Shown here in pieces: positions 52,141-59,710 of a DNA stretch of 64,000 nt. The notes beneath the pieces were generated by a model that saw only the letters and a list, made by a program, of their open reading frames with translations, was not told the DNA's origin and searched no databases. Position numbers and translations under genes: made by a program. Source of the DNA: an uncultured Opitutia bacterium (lineage in GTDB: Bacteria; Verrucomicrobiota; Verrucomicrobiia; Opitutales; Opitutaceae); contig CAIKHO010000042.1 of assembly GCA_903827245.1 (NCBI GenBank), positions 62,001 to 126,000 of the forward strand, read 5' to 3'. How positions within the stretch are numbered: position 1 is the stretch's first letter; each line of letters starts with the position of its first letter.

Positions 52141-52515
52141 ATGGCCAAAATATTACTCGTCGAGGACAACGAAATGAACCGTGACATGCTCGGGCGCCGC
52201 CTCGAGAAGCGCGGCTACAAGCTGGCCATCGCCGCGGACGGTCCCACCGGCCTCACCCTCGCCCACAGCGAAAAGCCCGACCTGATCCTCATGGACATGA
52301 GCCTGCCTGGCATTGACGGGTGGGAAGCGAGCCGCCAGCTGAAAGCCGACCCCGCCACCGCCTCGATCCCCATTATCGCGCTGACCGCCCACGCCATGGC
52401 CGAGGATCGCGAAAAGGCCTTGGCCGCCGGTTGCAACGAATACGAAACCAAGCCGGTCGAGCTGACGAGCCTGCTAGCCAAGATCGAGGCCTTGCTGCCC
52501 AAACCAGGTGCATGA
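52141..52515 (+). CDS. Single-domain response regulator
   Basis: A 124-residue CheY/DivK-like receiver with LLVEDNEMNRDMLG, LILMDMSLPGIDGWEA with the phospho-Asp, LTAHAM, and ETKPVELTSL. It lies 12 bases after the hybrid kinase and overlaps the cyclase gene by 4 bases (ATGA), so it probably shuttles phosphate between them. This link is inferred from order. Confidence 0.93.
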   Translation: MAKILLVEDNEMNRDMLGRRLEKRGYKLAIAADGPTGLTLAHSEKPDLILMDMSLPGIDGWEASRQLKADPATASIPIIALTAHAMAEDREKALAAGCNEYETKPVELTSLLAKIEALLPKPGA

Positions 52516-54143
52516 GCGGAGACCCGTCCAGCAACGTTGCCCCTGAGGCTGTCACGTCGGAGCACACCCGCCCGCTGTGGCCCTTGCCGCCCGGGATCGA
52601 TGAAGAGGCGCTCAAGCGGCTGCGCCACGACCTGCGCACCCCCCTCAACCAGATCATCGGCTACACCGAGATGCTGATCGAGACCGCGGCCGAGGGCGGC
52701 TCGACCACGCTCGCCGAGGATCTGCAGCACCTCCACGCCTCGGGCAGCCAGATCCTCGCGCTGCTCAACGAGGGACTCGCGCAGTGGAAGGTCGAGGCCG
52801 GCAAGGTCGACCTCATCGCCCTCCGGCGCAGCCTGCTGGGCCCCCTCAATGGCGTCCTCGGCTACCGCGATCTCTGCGAGGAAACCGCCCGCGCCCTCGG
52901 CCTGGCTGAAACCGTGGCCGACCTCGAGAAGGTCTCCCTCGCCTCGCGCAACCTCCGGAAAATGCTCGAGCAGGAATCGTTTGCCGAGCGCTACCACCTG
53001 GGCACGCCCCAGCCGATGACGGGAGGATCCGTTCCGCCCATCCCCGCCGGCGGCACGCGCAGCGCGGGCGGCGGCCCCAACAGCTCCATCACCCCCATCA
53101 CCGGACACCTGTTGATTGTCGACGACGAGCCGCTCAACCGCGAAATGCTCGTGCGCCGCCTCAATCGCATGGGCTTCACCGCCGTCGGCGCCGAGAACGG
53201 GCTGGTCGCCCTCGATGTCATCACCCGGGAATCGTTCGACCTCGTCCTCCTCGATATCCTCATGCCCGTGCTGGACGGCTTCCAGACGCTCGAGCGGCTC
53301 AAGGCCGACGAGAAGCTGAAACACATCCCGGTCATCATGCTGACCGCCCTCGACGAGGTGTCCGCCACCGTGCGCTGCATCGAGGCCGGCGCCGAGGACT
53401 ACGTGCCCAAGCCGTTCAACCCCGTCATTCTCCGCGCCCGCATCGGCGCCTCCCTGGAAAAAAAGCGCCTGCGCGACAAGGAACGCGCCCACCTCGTCGA
53501 GATTCAGGCCGAGCGCGCCAAGTCCGAGCGACTCCTGCTCAACATCCTGCCGAAGGCGATCGGCGACCGCCTCAAGGGCGGCGAGGAAACCATCGTCGAC
53601 GCGGTGGCCAACGCCACCGTCATGTTCGCCGACATCGTCAACTTCACCGGCATCGCGGCCGAGCTCTCGCCCGCCCGGACCGTGGCGCGGCTCAACGAGA
53701 TTTTCTCGGACTTCGACCTGCTCGTCGAGGGCATGGGCGTGGAGAAGATCAAGACCATCGGTGATTCGTACATGCTGGTCGGCGGCGTTCCCCTCCCCGT
53801 GCCGGACCACGCCGTGCGCTGCGCCGACATGGCCCTGGCGATGCTCGAGGTCATGTCCGTCTTCAACCAGCGCAACAACGTGAACTGGCAGATCCGGATC
53901 GGGATGCACACCGGGCCGCTCGTCGCGGGCATCATTGGCTCCAAGAAATTCGCCTACGATCTCTGGGGCGATACCGTCAACATCGCCAGCCGGCTCGAGT
54001 CGCACGGCGAGGCGGGCGTCATCCAGGTCTCGGACGCCACCGCCGAACTCCTCAAGCCCCACTTCATCCTCGAGCCCCGCGGCGCAGTCGAGCTGAAGCA
54101 CCGCGGCCAGATGACGGCCTACCGCCTCGTCAGCCGGAAGTAG
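52512..54143 (+). CDS. Class III adenylate cyclase with phospho-acceptor and receiver domains
   Basis: Probably makes cAMP under phosphorelay control. The 543-residue product has an N-terminal HisKA-like helix with RHDLRTPLNQIIGYTEML (His39) but no ATPase domain. A receiver (about 197-315) has LLIVDDEPLNREM and VLLDILMPVLDGF. The cyclase domain (about 360-540) has both metal aspartates (MFADIVNFTG; IKTIGDSYM), the adenine-selecting Lys and Asp (VEKIKTIGD; AYDLWGDT), and NIASR at the transition-state site. The ATG at 52512 overlaps the preceding stop. All catalytic residues are present. Confidence 0.92.
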   Translation: MSGDPSSNVAPEAVTSEHTRPLWPLPPGIDEEALKRLRHDLRTPLNQIIGYTEMLIETAAEGGSTTLAEDLQHLHASGSQILALLNEGLAQWKVEAGKVDLIALRRSLLGPLNGVLGYRDLCEETARALGLAETVADLEKVSLASRNLRKMLEQESFAERYHLGTPQPMTGGSVPPIPAGGTRSAGGGPNSSITPITGHLLIVDDEPLNREMLVRRLNRMGFTAVGAENGLVALDVITRESFDLVLLDILMPVLDGFQTLERLKADEKLKHIPVIMLTALDEVSATVRCIEAGAEDYVPKPFNPVILRARIGASLEKKRLRDKERAHLVEIQAERAKSERLLLNILPKAIGDRLKGGEETIVDAVANATVMFADIVNFTGIAAELSPARTVARLNEIFSDFDLLVEGMGVEKIKTIGDSYMLVGGVPLPVPDHAVRCADMALAMLEVMSVFNQRNNVNWQIRIGMHTGPLVAGIIGSKKFAYDLWGDTVNIASRLESHGEAGVIQVSDATAELLKPHFILEPRGAVELKHRGQMTAYRLVSRK

Positions 54144-54177
54144 GCCGTCCCGATTTGCGGTAGGGTAAGTTTTTCGT

Positions 54178-54234
54178 TTGCAGTCCCGGCTCCAGCCGGA
54201 ATTTCGGACCGGCTGAAGCCGGGACTACAAACGG
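54178..54234. repeat. Palindromic intergenic element, family K
   Basis: Inverted repeat with arms GCAGTCCCGGCTCCAGCCGG (54180-54199) and CCGGCTGAAGCCGGGACT (about 54211-54228). It follows the cyclase gene and could terminate the cassette. Confidence 0.7.
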
Positions 54235-54384
54235 GGCGCCATAAAAATGCGCCGCTACCCCTTCTTGGCTCTCCCATGACCGTCGACACGCAAACGTAAC
54301 AATTGGGCGATTGCCGGGTCTGGGTGCCAGCCGTTGCATCATTGTAACAGTACCCGCCGGTACGGTCACTCCCGCCCCGGCCAC

Positions 54385-54390
54385 AAGGAG
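54385..54390 (+). promoter_or_regulatory. Strong Shine-Dalgarno for a mini-ORF
   Basis: AAGGAG lies 5 bases before the ATG at 54396, but 19 bases before the ATG of the lysine-rich protein at 54410. It therefore serves the mini-ORF directly and the downstream gene only by coupling. Confidence 0.6.
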
Positions 54391-54395
54391 CAACC

Positions 54396-54413
54396 ATGAA
54401 TCCCCCGTCATGA
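54396..54413 (+). CDS. Five-codon mini-ORF (MNPPS) overlapping the next start
   Basis: A short frame of five sense codons preceded by a good ribosome site. Its TGA stop (54411-54413) overlaps the next gene's ATG as ATGA. It may couple or limit translation of the histone-like gene, since the two prolines could slow ribosomes. It is seen only as a sequence pattern; the peptide itself need not have a function. Confidence 0.4.
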   Translation: MNPPS

Positions 54414-54898
54414 AAAGCCGTCCCCAAAGCACCTCCGGCCCCGCGATCACGCAGAAGCCAGGAAAACTTGGCCTGAAGCTTACGGCGGCCAAGCGCCGCG
54501 CCGAGGCCGCCGAGTTCCGGGCCCAGGCGGCCAAGGCCGATTTCAAGAAGGCGCGCAAGGCTCACAAGCACGCGAAGAAACTCGCCAAGGCGGCGCGCAA
54601 GAAATTCAAGGCCCTGAGAAACGCACTCATGCCCGCCGATTACCCGGTGCAAAAACCGGCCGCGGCGCGCGTGAAGCGTTCCGCATCAAAGCCAGCCCGG
54701 AAGCCAGGCCCGAAGTCGCCGCGAATGGTCCGCCCCTCTCGCTCCACTGCGGCTAAACCCCGCTCGTCACCCGTTCTAGCTTCGCCTGAGACGACGGTTA
54801 TCACTCCCGAAGCGATCGCCCCCATGGCCACTCCCGAAGCCACGCCCGCCCGGATCGCCGAGATTTTCCCAACGCCGTCTGGACCACCCACGACGTAG
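54410..54898 (+). CDS. Lysine/alanine-rich histone H1-like protein
   Basis: A 162-residue very basic protein. Residues about 20-75 form a charged Ala/Lys/Arg helix (AKADFKKARKAHKHAKKLAK), and the middle is Pro/Lys/Arg-rich (KPARKPGPKSPR), as in bacterial H1-like DNA-binding proteins. The C-terminal part is Thr/Pro/Ala-rich and less basic. I infer DNA or RNA binding from composition only. The ATG at 54410 overlaps the mini-ORF stop. It is monocistronic between two palindromes. Confidence 0.6.
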   Translation: MKSRPQSTSGPAITQKPGKLGLKLTAAKRRAEAAEFRAQAAKADFKKARKAHKHAKKLAKAARKKFKALRNALMPADYPVQKPAAARVKRSASKPARKPGPKSPRMVRPSRSTAAKPRSSPVLASPETTVITPEAIAPMATPEATPARIAEIFPTPSGPPTT

Positions 54899-54914
54899 TG
54901 CAGGGTCTAAAACG

Positions 54915-54984
54915 GTAGGAGCGGCTTTACGCCGCGATGATTGGTCCCTCGGTTCGAAGCATCGCGGCGTAAAGCCGCTCCTAC
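54915..54984. repeat. Palindromic intergenic element, family B complete copy
   Basis: Perfect 24-bp arms at 54915-54938 (starting GTAGGAGCGGCTTTACGCCG) and 54961-54984, with a 22-base loop. It lies between the convergent ends of the histone-like gene and the esterase gene. Single arms occur at 49521 and, diverged, at 40623. Confidence 0.9.
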
Positions 54985-55001
54985 CACGGAATGACTCCGG
55001 C

Positions 55002-56180
55002 TCAGGGCGTCTTCCGCGGGGAATAATCCTTCCACAGCCACTCCAGCGCCTCGGGCAGGATTTGCGCGCGGGCATTGCTCACGCCGTGGCCCGCATCGAG
55101 ACAGAAGACATACTGGTAGTGATAGCCCTTGGCCTTCAACACGGCGGCCATGCGGTTGTTGGCCTCGACCCAGTCGTGCATGCCGTCACGCATGACATTC
55201 GGGTTGAGCAGATCGCGGTCGCCGACCGCCATCCAGAGGCGGATGGGCTTCTTCGCGCCTTGGGGAATCAGCTTCGCGTGAAAATCCCACGCGCCGTCGG
55301 GCGTCTCGGGGTTGAACGGCCACTGCTGGTTCACATACGTGCCGGAAAAGGTCAGCACGCGGTGATACAGCTCCGGGTGATACCACGCCATGATAAGCGC
55401 CGCCGACCCGCCCGAACTCGTGCCCATCGTCGCGCGCCCCTCGGGATCATGGGTGAGCGTCACGCCGTAGTTTTTTTCCACGAGCGGCAGGATTTCGGCC
55501 TCGATGTACTCCGCATACAGGCCGGACATCGTGTCGTACTCGCGTCCGCGCTCGTGACCCTGCGCATCGCCGCCGCCGTGGGCGATCATGATCGCGATCA
55601 TCGCCGGGACGCGGTGCTGGGCGATCAGGTTGTCGAGGACGTGACCGAAGCTCAGGTCCGGGCGGCCCAGCGCGGGGCCATCGTGCAACACGATGAAGGG
55701 CGCCGCAGTGCCGGGCACGTATTGCGCGGGGATGTAGACGGTGACGGTGCGCTTGTAGTCAATCGGGTGGGTTTCCACGATGACCGTCTTGGGATTCTTA
55801 GGATCGACGGTGCCGAAGGGAACGTCCCGGGCGATTCCCGGGTTGTAGAATTTGCTGTCCTTCGAATCCATGCTGAACTGCTGCACCTTCCCCTGCGGCA
55901 CGCCCTCGACGACCTTGAACTCGGGCGCCTGCACATAATTCGGTCCAACCAGAAAATCACCATCCACCGTGGGTGGCGGATTGGTCCCGGGCTTGCGGTC
56001 GAGTCGCGTGAAACTCGGCGAGCCCGGCGCGTCGAACGCGCGAGTCGGCGGTGTTGGCCGTGCCGCCGCTTGCGGCGGAGGCGCGGGCTGCGCGTCGGCG
56101 CCGCTCATAGAGGGGGACAAAACGAACGGGGTGATGCAGCCAATAGTCAGGGCAAGGCCAAGCGGAGTCGTCTTTTTCAT
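55002..56180 (-). CDS. Secreted alpha/beta-hydrolase esterase (PF00756-like)
   Basis: Exported esterase of 392 residues, related to the enterochelin/feruloyl esterase group. The signal peptide is MKKTTPLGLALTIGCITPFV onward, followed by a Pro/Ala linker. The catalytic serine is in MGTSSGGSAALI, and the histidine is in LDAGHGVSNA; an acid in GDRDLLNP may complete the triad. The N-terminal beta domain precedes VTVYIPAQYVPG. The start at 56180 is set by the signal peptide. The substrate is unknown, perhaps a plant-wall ester. Confidence 0.83.
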   Translation of the reverse strand: MKKTTPLGLALTIGCITPFVLSPSMSGADAQPAPPPQAAARPTPPTRAFDAPGSPSFTRLDRKPGTNPPPTVDGDFLVGPNYVQAPEFKVVEGVPQGKVQQFSMDSKDSKFYNPGIARDVPFGTVDPKNPKTVIVETHPIDYKRTVTVYIPAQYVPGTAAPFIVLHDGPALGRPDLSFGHVLDNLIAQHRVPAMIAIMIAHGGGDAQGHERGREYDTMSGLYAEYIEAEILPLVEKNYGVTLTHDPEGRATMGTSSGGSAALIMAWYHPELYHRVLTFSGTYVNQQWPFNPETPDGAWDFHAKLIPQGAKKPIRLWMAVGDRDLLNPNVMRDGMHDWVEANNRMAAVLKAKGYHYQYVFCLDAGHGVSNARAQILPEALEWLWKDYSPRKTP

Positions 56181-56267
56181 AGGGGTAGGAAAGACCCAAC
56201 CGTGGCAGGGCATTCCCCCCTGAATCAACAGGAAAGCCCCAAGGGAGCCGCGGGCAGGTGGAGAAAA

Positions 56268-56498
56268 TCAACTTCCAGCCGCCCGACACCTTCGGTTCGT
56301 CCGCGCCTTTTCCTCCGCGCACTTGTCCGCGATCATCGTGATCGCCTTCCCGATCCTTGCCTTCCGGGTCTCCTCCCGCTTCGCCTCGCCGATCCACCGC
56401 ACATACTCCCGCCGATGCGCCGGCGTGCAGCCAGCGAAGAAGTCGGCCAGCCCGGCCGTTTTCAGCGCCGCTTCGAGATCGGCCGGGGTGTCATTCAT
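56268..56498 (-). CDS. Short YdeI/OmdA-like protein
   Basis: A 76-residue protein matching the C-terminal helical part of the YdeI/OmdA family: ADLEAALKTAGLADFFAGC, HRREYVRWIGEAKREETR, RIGKAITMIAD. Full-length family members have about 190 residues, and the N-terminal domain is not visible upstream. It may be a natural short form or a remnant. It lies between the esterase and lptC-like genes. Confidence 0.65.
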   Translation of the reverse strand: MNDTPADLEAALKTAGLADFFAGCTPAHRREYVRWIGEAKREETRKARIGKAITMIADKCAEEKARTNRRCRAAGS

Positions 56499-56550
56499 GG
56501 GCTAGGCTGTGACGCTAATCATCCAGCCGATACCAAAGCAGTCAGCTGGA

Positions 56551-56633
56551 AGGTGTCAGGCCATTACAACTTAATTCCTGCCGGACCTGCAGCAGCCTCC
56601 GCTGGAAAATTAAGTTTTAATGGCCTGACACCT
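56551..56633. repeat. Palindromic element, family G, overlapping the lptC-like 3' end
   Basis: Inverted repeat with arms of 26 bp (56551-56576 and 56608-56633), containing GGTGTCAGGCCATTA and its complement. The right arm encodes the last residues and the TAA stop of the lptC-like gene (stop at 56617-56619). Confidence 0.85.
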
Positions 56634-57348
56634 TCGGCTCGGCTTTCAGATCGATCTCATAGAATCCTGAAGCGACTTCCGTGACGACTTTGTCGCCGTT
56701 TTTCCAGATAGTCACCGGCGTCTTCAAAAACAGCTTTTGTTGTTCGGCGCTATAGTGGGCGAGGTCGGTCTCAGCTCGATCAAATGGTAATTTTGACGTG
56801 CCCGTGCGCTCAACCATCACGCTGCCGGTCACCACCGCCTCCTTGATCAGGTCGGTCTTGCCGGTTCCTTTGGGATCAAAATGAATCTCTCCCTGTTTGC
56901 CGGTCAGGCGAACATCATCAGACGAAAACTTCACCTCCGATCCAAGCTTGAGCAGACCCGTATCCAGCCAGCACTCGTAACGCCTGCCCGAAACCGTTCC
57001 CTGAGGACTGACGAGCCTGATGGTGTCGCTACCGCGGATGCTCTCATCGGTTTTTCGATAAAGGGCCTGCTCGAAATCAAGCACAGCTGTCGGCCGGTCC
57101 GGCGATTCCGGCGCAAAAAACTCAACCTTCCCCTTGTCTAGGCGGGGCGAGTCAACGGGGCCCGTCGCAGAACCGGCTGTCAGCCGCCGGGTCAAATGTC
57201 CCGCCAAGTCAAAGACGGGAGCCTTAAGGCCGTCCGCCTTAAAGTTGATATCCGCGGCACCGAGCGGAGCGACAACGAGGAGGTGAACGAGCCACGCCAG
57301 GACAAACGCGTTGAGGACACGCAGGACTGGAATCCGTTTCCGAGGCAT
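56617..57348 (-). CDS. LptC-like periplasmic lipopolysaccharide export protein
   Basis: A 243-residue protein with one N-terminal membrane/signal segment (about 8-32) and a repetitive beta-rich periplasmic domain. DTIRLVSPQGTVSGRRYECW and VRLTGKQGEIHFDPKG resemble the LptC/LptA beta-jellyroll used to pass LPS across the periplasm. The family call is moderate. An lptD-like gene starts at 62825, but no lptA, lptB or lptFG is adjacent. The last codons lie in a repeat. Confidence 0.6.
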   Translation of the reverse strand: MPRKRIPVLRVLNAFVLAWLVHLLVVAPLGAADINFKADGLKAPVFDLAGHLTRRLTAGSATGPVDSPRLDKGKVEFFAPESPDRPTAVLDFEQALYRKTDESIRGSDTIRLVSPQGTVSGRRYECWLDTGLLKLGSEVKFSSDDVRLTGKQGEIHFDPKGTGKTDLIKEAVVTGSVMVERTGTSKLPFDRAETDLAHYSAEQQKLFLKTPVTIWKNGDKVVTEVASGFYEIDLKAEPKVSGH

Positions 57349-57368
57349 CTTGGATCAACGTCTAAATC

Positions 57369-59579
57369 TTAACCCGCCGTCCACTTGAAGATCGTCGTGG
57401 TCAGCGCGGGGAGCGTCAGGACGATGCTCTGGCTGCAGCCGTCGGCGGGGACGTCCTCCGTCAGGCGGCCGCCATCGTTGCCGACCCCGGTGCCGCCGTA
57501 GTACTGGCTGTTGGTGTTGACCACTTCCTTCCAGAAGCCGCGGCGCGGCACGCCGAGGCGGTAGCCCGGGCGGACGATCGGCGTGAAGTGGCCCACGACG
57601 GCGAAGAGGGTCTGCTCGAAGGGATCCGTCCGCAGGTAGGCCAGCACGCTCGCCTCGGAGTCGTGGCAGGCCAGCCAGCGGAAGCCCTGGGGATTGAGGT
57701 CGTTGCGGCTAAGCACGGGCTCGCTCGTATAGAGTTTGTTCAGGTCGCGCACCAGCAGGCGCACGCCCTCGTGGTCGAGGTACTGGCAGAGGTGCCAGTC
57801 GAGGCTCGTGGTGTAGTTCCACTCGGCTGTCTGCGCGAACTCGCCGCCCATGAAGATCAGCTTCTTGCCCGGCCAGCCCCACATGTGGCCGTAAAGCGCG
57901 CGGAGGTTCGCGGCCTTCTCGGGGATGTGCCAGGCGCCCATCTTGTAGAGGAGCGACGCCTTTCCGTGCACGACCTCGTCGTGCGAGAACACAGTGACGA
58001 AATTCTCCGCGTACTGGTAGAGCATGCCGAAGGTGAGGTCGTTCTGGTGCCACTTGCGGTGGATCGGCTCCTTCTGGAAGTAACGCAGCGTGTCGTGCAT
58101 CCAGCCCATGTTCCACTTGTAGTCGAAGCCGAGCCCGCCGTCCTTCACCGGCCGGCTCACGCCCGCGAACGAGGTCGACTCCTCCGCGATCATGCGCACG
58201 CCGGGATAATACCGGTGCACGAGGTCGTTGGTCTCGCGCAGGAACGCGATGGCCTCGAGGTTCTCCCGGCCGCCGTGCTGGTTCGGGATCCACTGCCCTT
58301 CCTGGCGCGAGTAATCGAGGTAGAGCATCGAGGCCACGGCGTCGACCCGCAGGCCGTCGAGGTGGTAGCGGTCGCACCAGGCCAGCGCGTTCGCGATCAG
58401 GAAGCAGCGCACCTCGTTGCGGCCGTAGTTGAAGATCAGCGTGCCCCAGTCCATGTGCGCGCCCTGCCGCGGGTCGGCGTGCTCGTAGAGGTGCGTGCCG
58501 TCGAACTCCGCCAGCGCGAAGCTGTCGCGCGGAAAATGCGCGGGCACCCAGTCGAGGATGATGCCGATGCCGCGCTGGTGCAGGTGGTCGACGAAAAACG
58601 CGAAGTCCGCCGGCGTGCCGAAGCGCTGCGTTGGCGCGTAGAACCCCGTGACCTGGTAGCCCCACGAGCCGTCGAACGGGTGCTCGGCCAGCGGCATCAC
58701 CTCGATGTGGGTGAAGCCCATCTCCACCACGTAGTCGGCCAGCACGGGCGCGAGCTCGCGGTAGCTGAGCGGGCGGTTGGCGTCCTCCAGCTTGCGGCGC
58801 CAGGAGCCGAGGTGGACCTCGTAGATCGACATCGGCCGGTCGAGCTCGCCGGCCGCGGCGGCGCGCTGCTCCAGCCAGGCCGCGTCGTGCCACTGGTGGT
58901 TGCGCGCGTTGCAGACGATCGAGGCGTTGTTCGGCGGCGCCTCGAAATAAGTCCCGTACGGGTCGACCTTCAGGTGGAGGTTCCCGCGCTGGTCGCGCAG
59001 CTCGAACTTGTAGAGCTCGCCCTCCCCCAGCCCGGGGATGAACAGCTCCCACACGCCCGACGCGCCGAGGGAGCGCATCGGGTGGTAGCGTCCATCCCAG
59101 CGGTTGAAATTCCCGACGACCGACACCCGCGCCGCGCTGGGCGCCCAGACCGCGAATGCCACGCCGGGCACGCCGTCGATCACGCGCAGGTGGGCGCCGA
59201 GCTTCTCGTAGATGCGGTGCTCCGTGCCCTCGTTGAAGAGGTAGAGATCCTGGGCGCCGAGCGTGGGCAGGAAAGAATAAGCATCGAAAAACTGGCGGAT
59301 TTCGCCGCCCGGCCGCGTGACCCGGAGCTGGTAGCGGAACACCGCCGGGCAGCGCGGGATGAACACCTCGAAAAAGCCCTCGGGGGCGAGCCGGGTCATC
59401 ACGAAGGACTCGCCATTCGCCAGGTTGACCACGGCACAACCCTCCGCGTCGCTGACCAGGGCCCGGACCACCACGCCCTGACTGCGCTTCCGCACGTGCG
59501 GGTGCATGCCGAGATGGTCGTGGGGGGTGGCGTGCTTCGCGGCGAGGAACGACGCAAGTTCAGCCTTGGGGAGAATCAC
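57369..59579 (-). CDS. glgB: 1,4-alpha-glucan branching enzyme
   Basis: Makes alpha-1,6 branches in glycogen. The 736-residue product is the long GlgB form. It has an N-terminal CBM48 (FAVWAPSAARVSVVGNFNRWDG, about 140-160), the GH13 barrel with WVPAHFP, GLRVDAVASML carrying the nucleophile Asp near residue 412, the acid MIAEESTSF, and FSHDEVVHGK. The C-terminal sheet domain follows. It lies 20 bases upstream of the lptC-like gene; no other glg gene is in the window. Confidence 0.97.
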   Translation of the reverse strand: MILPKAELASFLAAKHATPHDHLGMHPHVRKRSQGVVVRALVSDAEGCAVVNLANGESFVMTRLAPEGFFEVFIPRCPAVFRYQLRVTRPGGEIRQFFDAYSFLPTLGAQDLYLFNEGTEHRIYEKLGAHLRVIDGVPGVAFAVWAPSAARVSVVGNFNRWDGRYHPMRSLGASGVWELFIPGLGEGELYKFELRDQRGNLHLKVDPYGTYFEAPPNNASIVCNARNHQWHDAAWLEQRAAAAGELDRPMSIYEVHLGSWRRKLEDANRPLSYRELAPVLADYVVEMGFTHIEVMPLAEHPFDGSWGYQVTGFYAPTQRFGTPADFAFFVDHLHQRGIGIILDWVPAHFPRDSFALAEFDGTHLYEHADPRQGAHMDWGTLIFNYGRNEVRCFLIANALAWCDRYHLDGLRVDAVASMLYLDYSRQEGQWIPNQHGGRENLEAIAFLRETNDLVHRYYPGVRMIAEESTSFAGVSRPVKDGGLGFDYKWNMGWMHDTLRYFQKEPIHRKWHQNDLTFGMLYQYAENFVTVFSHDEVVHGKASLLYKMGAWHIPEKAANLRALYGHMWGWPGKKLIFMGGEFAQTAEWNYTTSLDWHLCQYLDHEGVRLLVRDLNKLYTSEPVLSRNDLNPQGFRWLACHDSEASVLAYLRTDPFEQTLFAVVGHFTPIVRPGYRLGVPRRGFWKEVVNTNSQYYGGTGVGNDGGRLTEDVPADGCSQSIVLTLPALTTTIFKWTAG

Positions 59580-59629
59580 GCCCGCATCGTGCGCGCTTAA
59601 ACGGATGCCGTCTAGCGTGTTTTCAATCG

Positions 59630-59709
59630 CCGGAAATTTTTAGCCACAGATGGCACAAATCCGGATTCAGCATTGGTGTCATCCGTACCATCTGCGGCGG
59701 AAAATCCGG
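59630..59709. repeat. Palindromic intergenic element, family D copy 2
   Basis: Diverged copy of the 4141-4230 element. TTTTTAGCCACAGATGG opens the left arm, and CCATCTGCGGCGGAAAATCC closes the right. It lies between glgB and ppc. Confidence 0.75.
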
Positions 59710-59710
59710 C

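Noticed and set aside
49951-54101. Long minus-strand frames (681 and 628 codons) opposite the kinase and cyclase genes
   Set aside because: Shadows of the high-GC3 plus-strand genes; no recognisable domains.
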